A DNA stretch of 64,000 bases from Protopterus annectens. Taxonomy: Eukaryota; Chordata; Ceratodontiformes; Protopteridae. The notes below the pieces were generated by a model, which was not told the origin of the DNA, ran no database searches, and saw only the letters and a list, made by a program, of their open reading frames with translations. A program made the translations under genes and the position numbers. Positions 41,813 through 53,399 of this stretch are shown here, piece after piece (positions within the stretch are counted from its first letter, which is position 1; every line of letters starts with the position of its first letter). Location of the stretch: the NCBI RefSeq assembly GCF_019279795.1, contig NC_056732.1, forward strand, positions 1,071,281,438 to 1,071,345,437, given 5' to 3'.

Positions 41813-42244
41813 CTTAAAAGCTTATGCCTCTTACCAAGGATTTTTTACACCTTAGAGGAAGCTTTAGCTTTACCCCCTTGAAACAGTTTTCTAAGGTCAA
41901 AACTAGCCCTCTTAAACAAAAACTTATGAAATTGGCACCTCAATACTATAATCTCTATAAACAGGATCAGGTTTAACAGGAGTCAGGAGGCAAGGGAAAG
42001 CCTCTGCAAAACCTCTGCAAACCACATTCAACACAGGAGGAGACAGAAATGCTAAATGCTGGGGCAAAACAAAAATTCCCTAAGCCTTTAATCAGAGTAA
42101 TCCATCCCCTCCCCCATTTAAAAATGCCCTCCCTATGGAATATCTCTGAAAAGAAAGAAATCCTCAGGAGGGAAGGAGTGAGGTGGGAATCATCACATCA
42201 CAGAATAGAAATAAATATACTCCTGCAAAGTCTTCCATGAAGAC

Positions 42245-43340
42245 TCTCCTGTTGTAGGCAGGGAATTAAAGTTATGATGGTCTCCAGGCTGTGACAATGT
42301 TGAGTCCAAACACTTTTTAGATACCATTGTAGTTTCCTTATATGCAGTTTTGCATATGGAATTAGTAGAATGCAGGATGCCATGAAGCCCAGGGCCTGCA
42401 GAATTTTTCTTGCAGAGAGCTGGGTTTTTGTTGCCATCATTTGAAAGTAATGAGTCAGTTGCCTTTGTTTGTCTGGCGTGAGATAAGCCATCTGGGGCAG
42501 TTATATTTAAGCTTGCATCCAGGAATATTATCTCTTGAGAGGGCACTAGTTTTGATTTATTTTCGTTTACTGTGTACCCTAGGCAAATTAGCAATCTTTT
42601 TACAAACGCCAGATGCTTTAGAAGAATGTCCTTGCTCTCTGCTTGAATAAGGCAGTCGTCCAAGTAGGGATATATTTGAATTCTTTTTTGTCTGCAAAAT
42701 GCAATTACTGGTGCCAGGCATTTTGTGAAGACCCTGGGCTCAGTAGATAAGCCAAAGGGCAGTGCAGAGAATTGGTAATGCATTGAGCCTGCTATGAATC
42801 TGAGGCATCTTCTGCAAGATTGTCTGATTGGGACATGCAGGTATGCCTCCTTGAGGTCCAAAGTAACTAGCCCAGCATGGGCAGAAGTTGCTTAGTGTTA
42901 ACATTTTGAATTTTGGAACATCCAGGAAAGTATTTAGGATTGACAGGTCCAGTATTGGTCTCCAGGCTTTGTTCTTTCTGGGTACTAAGAAAAGTCTTGA
43001 GTAAAATCCTTGTCCCTGTTCTTGCTGTGGAACTTTTTGAATAGCTCCCATGTCCATAAGAGCAGCAATCTGTTTTTGTGCCTCTGCCCATTGGTTTAGT
43101 GGCAGGTCTGGCATACCTTTTGGTTTTGGAAGCGTGTGGAAGTGGAACCTGTAACCCTGAGAAACAATATTCAGCACCCATTGGTCCTGGGTGATCATGT
43201 GCCAATTTTTTGAGAAAAGTGCTAGCTTTCCCCCTAGGGGTGCTGTCAAAAGGTAAGTGCTTGGCATTTGCAGAGGGAAGTCATTGGGACTGTTTCCTAT
43301 AAGGGGTTGTGATTTGTCTTTCCCTCCTTTGGGGGCTGAA
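42245..43340 (-). pseudogene. DIRS reverse transcriptase
   Basis: Fingers: KLALFSKNWHMITQDQWVL, SQGYRFHFHTLPKPK, and AEAQKQIAALMDMGAIQKV followed by FYSRLFLVPRKNKAWRPILD. Motif A is VDLKEAYLHVPI-like (42830-42861), motif B YQFSALPFGLSTEPRVFTK and motif C YPYLDDCLIQAES (about 42660). The thumb has VNENKSKLVPSQEIIFLDA. A frameshift lies near 42860, just before motif A, and others near 42490. The region ends at LQQE where the second DIRS begins. Confidence 0.8.
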
Positions 43341-45151
43341 GCACCCCATTGTTTAGGTATGTAGGAGCCTTGGGGCTGAGATCTGCCTCTTGGGCGTCTG
43401 TATCTGCCTCTTTGTGGCCTGTCTGACACTGGAAAGGACCAATTTTTTGAAGGCCAGTTTCTGCTAAATCTAGGTGGTTGAACCTGTAAGAAATCTTTCA
43501 CTGTCTGCATTGACTTTGCTTTATCCTCCATTTTCTTTAACACTTCTGCCTTAACACCAAACAAAGTATCATGTTGTAATTGAGCATCCAATAATTTTAC
43601 TTTAACATGGTCAGGTAAACTTTGTTCTTTCAACCAAGCATGCCTTCGAATAACAGAGCCTGTAACTGCGGCTCTACAAGAAGCCTCTAATGAATCAAAA
43701 CCACATTGCAGAGTATGCTTTCCCAATTGTTCAACTGCATGCAATAAATCCTGCATTTCCTTACTGTCAGGACTTTCTGTATTTGAAACCATTTTCAGTT
43801 TTAACAATGACATGAGGTACTGTTGATATTTAAGCATGTGAAACTGGCAGTTTAAAGCTCTTACAGCTAAAGTAGCAGAAGTGTAAACTTTTTTCCTCCC
43901 ATCTGTCCAGAGCTCTGGAATCCCTATCTGAGGGGACAGGATTTTTAGCAGTGGAAGCCTTAACCTCTTTAGGACCCTGAGAAATTGTTTCCGGGTCTGC
44001 AGCGGGGTTTTTGTAAAGAAATGTATGAGTCAGGGACCCTGTAGTACCTGTCTGGCTTGACTGGTATAGGGGGTAAAGAATCAGGAGACAGACTGGATTC
44101 AGAAAAAACATCATCAATAATATCAAGCACAGGTGGGATAGCCAGGGGCCTGTGCTGAGGCAATAAAAGGAAGTCTCCGAGCCTTTTCTTGGATTCTGAA
44201 TAATCCTGGCTCTCCCAATGGAAATGCTCCCTCATGGTGTGCAGGGTTTCCCCAAAAGAATAATCCTCAGGCGGAGAGGCTGAAGGTATGGACTCTTCTG
44301 CATCAGAGTCCTCATAGGGAGGGAGAGAATATCCCTGATCAGAAGAGGAATCAGAGGAAATGGAAACCTGGTCAGAGGAATCATAATCAGTGTCTTGCCT
44401 AGGTCTTTTGTCATGAGGGAGATGGGAACCCCTGATTAAAGTAATTAGGTCTTCGGCCATTTTAAGCATCTGTTTCTTTGGCATGGATGACTGTTCTGGA
44501 GAATGCTGTACTTGTTTCATTGTCTTTAATGGTGTTTTTGACTTTGCCTTTGCTGCTGTAGTGGGCTTAATTGTAAGCTGTGAAGGTCTGAAAACACCCT
44601 CAGAAGACGATGCCTGCTCAGTGGCTCCGGACCCAACTGAGGGTATAGTTTCCGTAGGCCCAATACCTTGAGTTTCCACAGGCCTCAGCGTCTCCACATG
44701 GCTGTCGGTTATGGCCTGTGGCTCTGAGGTAGCGGGTGTCAGGGGCTGTGAAGGCTCCTCACTGAGAACCGGCGACTGGCCTAGAAGAGGCTTTGTCATC
44801 GGTTTTGGACCTCGGATACCTGTCCTTTTCTTTGTCTTTGCGATTTTTATAAATTCCGGTCGTCGGTTGTTCCGAGGGCATTATGTAATTAAACCTTCGG
44901 CCAAAATAATGTAAAGCAAAATCAAACCGACGTTTAATAGTGCGTTTATTGAATCTAGCACAAAACAGACAACTAGTAACGTTGTGGTCAGGGCCTAGGC
45001 AAGGAATACAGTAAGAGTGAAAGTCCTTATGAGGTATTTGCTTCCCACAAGAAATACAATTATTAACTTTTACTGACATCAGTCTAAAGCAAGAAAAAAT
45101 TCCCCCAACGGGGTACTTAGCTTTATTGAAGACTTCGGTTCTGAAACTCAA
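43341..45151 (-). pseudogene. DIRS gag (ORF1)
   Basis: The N-terminal frame (45151-44759) contains a Cys/His cluster, CISCGKQIP and HSYCIPCLGPDHNVTSCLFC, then basic KRTIKRR. The next frame (44799-43969) is acidic and Ser-rich, with MAEDLITLIRG and PPEDYSFGETLHTMREHFHW. The last part (43837-43340) has HTLQCGFDSLEASCRAAVTG, IRRHAWLKEQSL, MEDKAKSMQTVKDFLQ and a basic RGRYRRPRGRSQ tail running into RT. It likely coats the RNA and binds it through the Cys/His and basic parts. Two frameshifts (about 44780 and 43970) break it. Confidence 0.75.
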
Positions 45152-45214
45152 TTTTGAAAATCTCAGGAGTCAGTCAACCGGCACTTGCGAACTGCTTTTG
45201 CTTCGGGCACCGCG

Positions 45215-45398
45215 CGGCAAGAAAGACTGAAGAAAATGGCGTCGGTTGTAACTTTTATACCCCTGGCACACTGATGTCAGGGAAGAGGCGACAGCAACAG
45301 ACGCCGGACCAAGACTTTGTAACTCGGGCAGACTGCGGGGCGCCTGCCAGCAGGATAACCCAAGTGTAATGACTGCAACAGTGAAACACGATGAACAT
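45215..45398 (-). repeat. Right inverted terminal repeat and promoter of the DIRS at 36-45 kb
   Basis: It is the complement of 36178-36362. Reading into gag, it has a decayed CRE-like TGACATCA (45270-45277) and a TATA box (45252-45260 on the complement), about 100 bp ahead of the first gag ATG at 45151. This is the likely promoter for gag and pol. Confidence 0.72.
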
Positions 45399-46744
45399 CA
45401 CATTTAGCAGAAAGTCGGTCCTCAAAAACCTGCACAGGAGTGTTCTTCGTGGAGGCAGGAAAGCTCTGAAGGGCTTGATGCTCAAACCTATCTTTATTAG
45501 CTGGCTCAACTTGAGCTGATGTAATGGACTCGGTGTGTGGAAGGTGCCGTTAAGCTGTGAAAGCTGGTTGGCTATTATATCCTATTGCAGGATAAAACCC
45601 CTACCAGCTTAGGCTACTACAGCAGTGATCAATATGTAGAAAATATGCTATTAGAAAACTTCATATACACCTATTTAACATTATTTGAGTCTTGTAATCA
45701 AATTTATTATTTCTCTCTTACAACTAAGATGAAGTGCAATGTGTTAAAAGTACTTATGAAAGGATCTACTCAGTGGGCTGGCTCATACCATTTCTACTTA
45801 AAAATAATACCTAAAACATCTTAAACAAAAAATAAAAAATTCAAGAAATGTTTTACTCACCCCCCTCCCTTTCAAATCAATGAGACAACAGTCATTGGGG
45901 GGGTGCTGTTATTAAGGCAGCCATCATGGGTGGTTCACAGGTTTTTACTTATAAAGTCTATCATCCCTGTGTGCATTTGGCTAAAGAAAGGAAGGGGGCA
46001 TGCAATGGGCTGACCGTGTTTGATTATCCATCACTTCCACAAGGAATGCTGCTAGGAGGCAGCCCAACCTTAAGGTAAGAGAGATAATTTCCCTGGTCCC
46101 CCGCCAGACAAATTGCACCATTCCAATGTCCTCCATGGGCAACCTCAATTCACCCCTTCACAAAGAAGAGGCAAGGCATGCCACTCATCACACCATCTAC
46201 ACTGCTCTCCCTCCCCTGGATCCTCAAGTGTCAGGGCTGCTGTCTGAACCCCACTCTCATAAGCTGCAGTCAGGGCTTCAATCTAAGAGAGGCAAATCAT
46301 TCAAAATCTGTCAACAGGCACCCCACTTTCTCCAGGGCTTCATGCACCTCGTAAACCCAGCTGTATCTAAATCTGATTATATAAACAAACTTCTTCCAAA
46401 AACAAATTATAAAAATAATAAAACACAAGAAACGACAAAACAAAAGTAGAGAGTAGTTTCTTGCCACAAACATGGTGAATCTGCTTAGGACCACTCCCAA
46501 ATGCACAGATGTTTCAGCTGACAAAGTGCAGCAAAATATAATCAGGGCCTTCAATTGCAACAGTCTCAGCTAGTGAAGAAGGAAAATTTAAGATATTATT
46601 TATTTATTCTTTGCTGACTGGCCCTGTCCACCAGGCTACTGGCCTCTTTTCAGGGGAAGCCCACATGGGTACTGATACTAAAACGGGAAATATGATCAGT
46701 GCATCAGAGATAGTGCAGTTGCACAATTCCTACTTACCTGCAAC
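45399..46744. other. Flanking DNA, partly DIRS-like, otherwise unassigned
   Basis: Next to the element end, 45420-45560 has an open minus-strand frame (SITSAQVEPANKDRFEHQ) that looks coding and may belong to the gag of an older DIRS. The remainder, up to 46740, shows no gene. Sequence near 46600-46700 (TATTTATTTATTC, then GGCCCTGTCCACCAGGC) looks like a short interspersed repeat that I cannot name. Confidence 0.35.
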
Positions 46745-47120
46745 AGTACATGATTGTAGAACATCCAGCCTTACTGGCACATAGGGGTAGCAGTGCCCTG
46801 CTACCCTTCCTCTGGCAGTCCATCAAAGCTCAGAGCTCCTCTTACTGCCCGTATCTGGGTATAAAGGAAAAATCACCTGGCAGGACCAGGACTGCCCTTC
46901 AAACCCAAAGACAAGATCCTTTAGTTTTCTAGGGTCCAGCAAGAAGAGCAGAGGTTTGCAAACACATACTGTTCCACAACAATCCCCCCCACCCACCCAC
47001 ATACACACAATTAGGCTGCCGAACAAAACTCACCAGCAACTCCAACATAAACCATAAACATTCAACAAATGGGGATGGTGGCTGGGTACTGCCAGTAAGG
47101 CAGTGAAGTCTATGAATTCG
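46745..47120 (-). mobile_element. Left terminus of an old DIRS element (continues at 53325)
   Basis: GTACATGATTGTAGAACATCC followed by CCTTACTGGCAC and a TATAAAGG box at 46860 has the form of a DIRS left end. TACTGCCAGTAAGGCAG near 47085 is the start of its internal complementary region. The region is cut at 47120 by a younger DIRS and resumes at 53338 with TTGTACAACTGTACTATG and CCTTACTGGCA. Confidence 0.55.
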
Positions 47121-47459
47121 TAGTTATGTACTTACGATAACTTATCGGTGTTGTCTTCTTTCATTCTTCCTCATGTTACGGGTCCAACCCTCAGACCAGA
47201 CTTGGCCATATTTCTTCAGACTAGGATCTATGTCTCGAGCTTCTCCTACAGGAAGCATATGCTCACTCTGCACAGAAGGCATCCCACAATGCCCCACACT
47301 CTAACCAACCTCCTCAGATTGAGTTTGCGGCCCATTTCAGAATACAGAGCAGGGAAAGAGAGAAGGAAATGAAGATGCATCCATAACGAGAGGCTCAAAA
47401 CCAGGAACAACAGTTCCTAAGAAGTTCTGTCCAGGTCTTCTAGAGCACTATTTATTTAT

Positions 47460-47705
47460 TTACTTATTACTTAACATTTGTTTTCTGGGACAGTCCAACT
47501 TGGAACGAAGCCAGTTTTTAGTGGGGGACTGAGGAGAAATGATCTAGATGCACGTCTTTATAACATGGGAGAAAACAGGAGCACCTTGAGGAATCTCACA
47601 CGGACAAAGGAATCACGTGCATACTCCGCACAAAAGGCATCCCAGCCGAATCGAACCAGAGAACCTCTTGCTGTGAAGCGACAATGCACCCTCTGCACCG
47701 TCTGA
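47460..47705 (-). mobile_element. tRNA-derived SINE inside the DIRS terminus
   Basis: The complement reads GGTGCAGAGGGTGCATTG, then CACAGCAAGAGGTTCTCTGG and GGTTCGATTC, followed by TGTGCGGAGTATGC. It belongs with the copies at 1966 and 8246. The body here includes CTCCTGTTTTCTCCC, absent from the other two. It separates the DIRS left terminal repeat from the internal complementary region. Confidence 0.7.
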
Positions 47706-47869
47706 AAGGACATCCACTAGGAAGGGGGAATGGCAGGGTGGGAAGGTGAGGAATGGAAGACGACAACACAGATACCAAGTTATTGTAAGTACATAACTAA
47801 TGAATCGGATGTTGTCTTTTTCATTCCCCCTCACATATTGGTAGAGTCTCCAGCTATACAACTCCTGGG

Positions 47870-48700
47870 TGGTCTCAAGGAAGGATATTCTGGAGTGCTG
47901 CCAACCTGAAGGAAGCCCTGCTCTGGGAAACAAGGCCTAATATGTAATGAGAGATAAATGTGTGAACCTTCGAACAAGTGGCTGCAGCACAGATATCATC
48001 TAAAGAGGCGCTGGAAGAAGAGGCGGATGAGGTGGACATAGACCTAGTAGAGTGGGCCTTAGGAGGACAATGTAGCTGCAATTCATTCTTGGTATAAATC
48101 AAGGTAATACAGTCTGTTATCCATTTAGCAAGAGTAAGCTTTGAAACTGCCTGACTTAAGATGGCTAGGAGAGAAAGACAAAACTGTTATGATTTTCAAA
48201 AAGGTTTCATCCTGTGCAGGTAAAAACTTAATTGCCTGTGAACAGCAAGCAGATGCAACTAACATTCTCCCTCATTAAAGAAATTTGGGAAGACAATTGG
48301 TAGTTGAATGGTGTGGATCAGATTGGATTCTATAGCTACCTTAGGCATGAAAGAAGGAATTTGTAAGAAGGGACACCCTATCCTTGTAGAAAATAATGTA
48401 AGGGGGCTCAGAAGACAAAGCATGAATCTCTGAGATTCTCTTTGCTGAGGTGATGACAATGAGAGACCATCTTCCAAGAAAGAAACTAAGTCATAATCAC
48501 CAGCTGGTTCAAATGGTTTTTGAGTTAAGCTTTGCAATACCACAGTGAGATCCCATGGTGAGGAAGGATCATTTACCAAAGGCCTGAGAATTAAGATCAC
48601 TTTCAAGAAAGTCTTGCACAGTTTGGAAGTTGAAGGGAAACTGAAAACATTGCCGGAATGAAAATTAGAGATGGCTGCCAATTGAAGTATGATGGTAGAA
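47870..48700 (-). pseudogene. Family-B DIRS tyrosine recombinase
   Basis: SSPWDLTVVLQSLTQKPFEPA (in parts) matches TWDLNFVLEKL and PFEPA. The first Arg region near 48430 reads AKRISEIHALSS in another frame. The C-terminal block reads KAHSTRSMSTSSASSSSASL, then AATCSKVHTFISHYILGLVSQS, keeping HxxR and the Tyr position. The end ALQNILP is shared with 20198. At least two frameshifts and several stops. Confidence 0.65.
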
Positions 48701-48815
48701 AAGCTGTCTTCTTCTTTAGAGAGAGAGAGACACTAAAAAGAGAAGAATAGTTGAAATAAGGGCAGAGATAGGGTCAATACTCTCTTTAGAAGGCCAAAAA
48801 AAAAATCCTTTCCAT

Positions 48816-49860
48816 TCATAACGTCTCGGACGGGGAAGCAAGCCTGGACCTTCTAACAATCACTAGAAGTGGAGAAACCAAGCTGTCAAATTGAGGGACA
48901 TCAGAATGGGGTGAAAATCCTCTACTGGGTGACAAAGAAGGTCCTGTTTGGGTTCCAGCATCCATGAAAGATATTTCAGGTGAGACCAGAGGAAGGGGAA
49001 TAAAATCTGAAGCCAATAGGGGCCAATGAGGACTACTGAGGACTTCAGATGCTTTGCTTTCTGGAGACATTTTAGGATCAAGGGCAGAGGAGGATAAGCG
49101 TAGAGGAGATCAGGGGACCAATCGTGAACTAGAGTGCCCCTTGGGCACTCCCCTGGAGGAAGGATCAGAACAAAATAGTTGTTGCACTTGTTGTTCTGGT
49201 GGGATGGAAATAGGTCGCAGCAAAGTTGACCCCAGTGGCTGAAGATCACATCTGCTACTGATTGGTTGAGGGAACAATTTGTAAGCAGTCAGAATGGACC
49301 TGCTGAGAGTTGCAAACAGAAATTGGACCGAAGACATCACTCATTCCCAAACTTTCATAGCCTCTGCACAGATGGCAAGAGCGGCCACTTGCTTGTTTGT
49401 TGATGTACCACACCACCAATGTGTGTGTGTGTGTGTGTGTGTGAACAACAATCCTTCCTAGACAGGGAGAATGCTCTAATCTCCAGAACACTGACATGCA
49501 ATCTGGTCTGAGTGTGTGACCACATGCCTTGGACCATCATTCTCTTGAAATGCACCCCCACCCGAACTGGGAAGCATCCGTGGTCACCGTGGCTAAAGGG
49601 GGATGGAAGAAGGAAAGGTTTGTCTAATGTCAGACCATCTGACAGCAGCCACCAATGTAGATGCCAACCAATGTTGATAGGAACAGAGGCTGGTAGAATA
49701 TAGACCAGGGTCCATTTAAGGACTCCCATAAAATACCTTGCAAGAGGGACTAATGGGATAGTAGCCGCCATAGATCTTAGACCCTGAAGTATCAACTTTG
49801 CCGGTGGAGAAGCTCGGTTCAAGACAGTTTGGAAATGATCTCTCAAGGTCTAAACGTGAT
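48816..49860 (-). pseudogene. Family-B DIRS RNase H and methylase-like region
   Basis: GWHLHWWLLSDGLTLDKPF (about 49630-49680) and HGDHGCFPVRVGVHF lead into the RNase H core. The later VHQQTSKWPLLPSVQ matches YINKQGGTHSYPLCRQ. LQPLGSTLLRPISIPPEQQ and AYPPLPLILKCLQK with VLIGPYWL match the YAFPP and LIAPDWP blocks. A (CA)n microsatellite of about 22 bp (49420-49442) lies inside the frame. Confidence 0.58.
49420..49442. repeat. (GT)n microsatellite
   Basis: Eleven or twelve GT units interrupt the RNase H region of the family-B DIRS. Confidence 0.9.
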
Positions 49861-50665
49861 GAGGGGGAACAGCCGCAATCTGGTTCAGTGTGTCCAAGGT
49901 ACGCCCAATGAATTCTCAAGTCTGCATGAAGGATATGTTCAACTTTTCCAGATTTATACTGATCCCCAGATGACTGGTAAGGTTGAAGAAATAATTCCTG
50001 GCCTGTAGTACTGATGTCTGGTTGGGGCAGTAAAGAGCCATCATCCAGATATGGAAACAACTAGAATCCTTGCAGTCTCATGTTGCCGCAACTACTGTCA
50101 TGCATTTGGTAAACACACTGGGGTCTGTGGTGAGTCCAAAGAGCAGAGCTCTGATTTGAAAATAACTGGCTCTTAGCCGGAAATGAAGAAGACTTCTGGA
50201 GAGTCTATTGTGATGTGATAGTATGTATCCTTTAAATCCACTGAGCACATCCAATCATTCTTCCACAGCAGTCGTAGAATGGACTGAACCTTCACCATTC
50301 AGAACTTTGCCTTCTTTATGAGCAAACTGAATTTGCTTAGATCCAAAATGGATCGCAAGTCCCTGGTTTTCTTTGGCACTAAAAAGAAGCAAGAGCAAGT
50401 TCTAAATTCTCTTTGTTCAGACTGGAGCTCTACAATGACTCTTTTTGCGGTAGATTTAGAACTTCTGCTGCTGCAAACTCCCTCTGACTGGGTGGAACAT
50501 CAGGGAATTATCTGGCCACTCCTTTGGAGGAAGGAGAAAGGGAATAACACAGCCTCTGAATATAATCTTTAGCACCCACCTGTCTTGTGTTATATCAGTC
50601 CAGGCGGTAGGGTGCAGAGAAAAACTACCCCTGACTGTCTCCAGAGATAAGGAATCAGACAGCAC
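49716..50665 (-). pseudogene. Family-B DIRS reverse transcriptase
   Basis: ITQDRWVLKIIFRGCVIPF gives the fingers (about 50560-50620). VLSGFKGYILSHHN stands for motif A (DLKEAYLHVP) near 50220-50250. YFQIRALLFGLTTDPSVFTK is motif B near 50110-50165. FPYLDDGSLLPQPD is motif C with the DD pair near 50040-50060. Motif C lies in another frame from motif B, so there is a frameshift between them. Several stops are present. Confidence 0.65.
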
Positions 50666-52950
50666 TTAGCCCGATCAGAGAAGGGCTCCCTAAAGTCCTG
50701 ACTCTGAGGACCCCCTCTGCCCTTGGAGTGGCATCTCCCATTGAAACTTCTTCCTCTTTCCCTAGAGGAAGAATCCTCGCATTCATTTGGGAAGACCCCT
50801 GGTATTTTTGGAACCAGGTTTTCTTTCCACTGCACTGGTTTCTAGAAAAGGTGCATTGTGGAGTTGAGAACTTGACCAAACAGCAGATAAGGTCTTCCCA
50901 TCTTGCTCACTTTAGGTTAGGGTCTCTGACCAATGGACCTAAAAGTGAGCTTAAAGGGCCCTGCGAAATCACAAAGCCTCATTCGGGCACATCTCCGAAT
51001 AGTAATGCCTGAACCGGCTGCCCATGAGTCACCTTCGGTGGAATGGAAAATCAGTCTCGTGGAAAAACTGGACAAAGACAAAAGAGTGGACAGTTGAGGG
51101 GAGACCTTCCTGAAGTCCTCCAGTGACATGATCTCTACCAGAGTCTGATAGCTCTTTCACCAATTCCCTCAGCAACGTAAAGCATGTCAGACAGTTCAAC
51201 GCCCTCAGCATGAAAGTGACCAAGGCATAAACATGCTTACAAAACTTGTCCATTGGTCTGGACTCACTGTTCAGTGGATGGACAGTGGAACTCTGTTCGG
51301 CTAGCTCTTTTATGGTAGCTGCTGTCACAACCATGGCATCAACTGGAATACCCTTGGTTGGAGAAAAAAATTTGTCTGGGTGCTTGGGGATCGGTTTGAT
51401 AGAGTCCAGCTCCTTCTAGGCCTAGCTTGACACCAAATCCATGAGCTCGTCTGCCATGGGAGTCACCCATGATGTAGATAACATGAACTCGTCAGAGGAT
51501 TGAGGTTAGGCTGACCATGTCTCCAAAGAAGACTTCCTCCGGTGGTGATCTGGGAGATCCTTCACTTTCATCGAAGTCTGTGTCCTCTGAGACAGACTCC
51601 AAGGGGGAGTCAATGTGCCTCCTTTTGCATGTCCTCTTACTAAGAATCTCCTTTGTGGGATGTTCCGGTCTCAGAAAAGGAGGACAACTCCCTCTGGGGG
51701 AAGTGTTTAGAGGTCAGTCTGGACTGGCTGACTCTGGACAGGTATGACAGGCTCAAGTCTATAATCCAAAGGAAAACAACAGGATGGGTAGTAGCTCAGA
51801 GAGACCAGATCTCTATGGTTAGAGAAGGCTCTACCACTTGGAACACTGAGGTACCCAGTGAATCCCTCCTCAGTTCCACCAGAGCCGAGGCTGCAAGAGA
51901 GAGGAATGGGATCCCGAGCCCTGGGTTTCTGCTAGAACTGGACCCAAACTGTCCAGCTCTGAAGTGCCAAGGGGAAAAGACAGTTCAGACAAAGTTGGAG
52001 ACAAACCCCTCCCCCCCGATCCGACAGGGACATCCTGGATCAGGGACCTGCTGTGATCCAAAGACAATGGAGCTCAAGAGATCAAGGCAACGGTTGGGAG
52101 TGGAGGAAGGCAAGCTTCTTACACTCAACCCCGGATCTCTCAGTTGGCTACAATCCTAAGACTCCGAAGCAAAGGAACTGATGAGAAAAGGAGACTGAGC
52201 TTGGAGAGAGACACTTGCAGAACCCATAGGGGATGGCACCAAGAAAACTTCCAGCTGGATCTGAATCTTGAGAATCTTCCTAATCATTCTGTCCACATTG
52301 GCCTCTGAAAGACATCTAGAAGATGTGGATGAAGCCAATGACGGGGGCCTGGAGTGCCTAGTGGGAGTCTGCTGCAGCTCGAGGGAAGGGGCTGTCTCAA
52401 TGCCCAGCACCAGTGTGGGACCCCTCACTGTAGGATCCATAGACTTAGGATCCAAGATAGGTGGAGCAGCTTTATGCAAACTCAAAATTAAGTAAGAGCC
52501 CGACGAATCCAAACTGTTCTTCTGATCTGCCAGAGCCGAAGTAGGTCTAGGATCTGAAGTGGTCAGATCCTAGAGCCTTGCAACCTTGGAAGGTGGCTCC
52601 GAAGACACCCTCGAGGATTTATGAGGGTGATTTTTGGAGTCGGAGGACCCCACTATGCTCTTTGGGGGAGGGGAGTTTGAGCCCCTGGAGAGGAAAAAGA
52701 AGCAGGCAAAAGGCTCTTTAGAATCAGCTTGTTTCTGCGGTCAGCTATAGTCCTGGGATTGAAATTCTCACAAATACAGCAGACTGAATGCAGATGCTCC
52801 GGACCCAGACAGTACACACACAGAGTGTGCATCAGATTGCAGGAAGCATCTTTTACAGCCAGAGGGTTTCTTGGTAACACACTACACAACACTACAACAC
52901 AAGAAAAAATGCGGGAAAATAACAGCCAGAGAAAAACCCAACAGCACATA
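50666..52950 (-). pseudogene. Family-B DIRS gag (ORF1)
   Basis: The N-terminal part has HTLCVYCLGPEHLHSVCCIC then ENFNPRTIADRR, the same CxxC-LGPxH-CxxC cluster followed by basic residues as in the other family. The middle is Ser/Pro-rich (51870-52512). SRPMDKFCKHVYALVTFML (about 51200-51260) matches SRALDRWGKKVYTSATLAV. A basic tail near 50700-50780 (CSGKKTWFQKYQG) precedes RT. Broken by multiple stops. Confidence 0.6.
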
Positions 52951-53399
52951 GCTAAACTAACTAAACTGCTACTACTTATAACTTCTACTTTTTTTTTTTT
53001 TTTGATACAAGAGAATAAAGGATAGCCAACTAATGGCTAGACAAGATGTGTGGGAAGAATGCCATTTACGGCAAGGAAAGAGGCTACACAGCACACTCAA
53101 AAATGGGATGGAGGAAAGTAAAGCTAGTACAATGAAAGTGAACAGAAAGGCACTCATCTGAAGGGAAAACCCAGTAAATCCATTAAACTTGCTTGAGACT
53201 CAGCAAACACGTCCGACTCTGCTACTGGCAAACTAGATCTAAGGAGGTTGGCTGGAGTGCTAGGCATTGTGGGAAGTGGGAGAAGCTCAAGTGAGGAAGA
53301 ATGAGAGAGACATTTGATCATCTGTTAACAGCAATTAGGACTTGTACAACTGTACTATGTTCAACAAACACACTGCCTTACTGGCATATTGGTTGATCC

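Larger units (their letters stand above)
38563..42244 (-). mobile_element. Diverged, degenerate DIRS inserted in the 36-45 kb DIRS
   Basis: The host element reads CCATCGAAA on the left and CTCCTGTTGTAGGC on the right, which are adjacent in the sister copy near 59385-59410. The insert begins AGTACTCGATGTACC, resembling a DIRS end. It contains a recombinase HxxR block (KPHSTR, about 39190), RT motif A (LDLKEA, about 41440) and RT fingers (GYRFYFHTMPPF, SKGMPDAPPPQRK, about 41560-41790). The RNase H part between is unrecognisable. Stops and frameshifts are dense, so it was either old when inserted or evolves fast. The right terminus is not evident. Confidence 0.65.
36142..45398 (-). mobile_element. 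DIRS element with gag, RT-RNase H-methylase-like and tyrosine recombinase, split by a second DIRS
   Basis: Its termini are AGTACAGTTGTGTACC at 36142 and CACGATGAACAT ending at 45398. About 185 bp of inverted repeat lie at 36178-36362 and 45215-45398, and an internal complementary region at 36540-36645 joins copies of both ends. Gene order on the minus strand is gag (45151-43830), RT (to about 42245), RNase H and methylase-like (38560-37640) and recombinase (37640-36668). A diverged DIRS of about 3.7 kb sits between RT and RNase H. Without that insert it would be about 5.6 kb, the same size as the copy at 57-62.5 kb. Only a modest number of stops inactivate it. Confidence 0.85.
47121..53324 (-). 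mobile_element. Diverged DIRS family (B) element, inserted in an older DIRS
   Basis: The left end TAGTTATGTACTTACG (47121) is repeated inverted in an internal complementary region at about 47781-47845. The right end (about 53200-53324) matches the left end in reverse: ATTCTTCCTCA, AGCTTCTCC, CCCACAATGCC and CCAACCTCCT. Gene order on the minus strand is gag (52950-50660), RT (50665-49700), RNase H (49850-48870) and recombinase (48700-47870). It is 6.2 kb including a SINE. All frames are broken. Proteins align with the other DIRS copies but are clearly more distant. Confidence 0.75.

Noticed and set aside
41557-41881. Plus-strand frames of about 70 codons
   Set aside because: They are antisense of a DIRS RT fragment.
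46126-46449. Frame of 107 codons on the plus strand
   Set aside because: It has no similarity, low-complexity Lys/Asn at the end, and no start or splice context; chance is likely.
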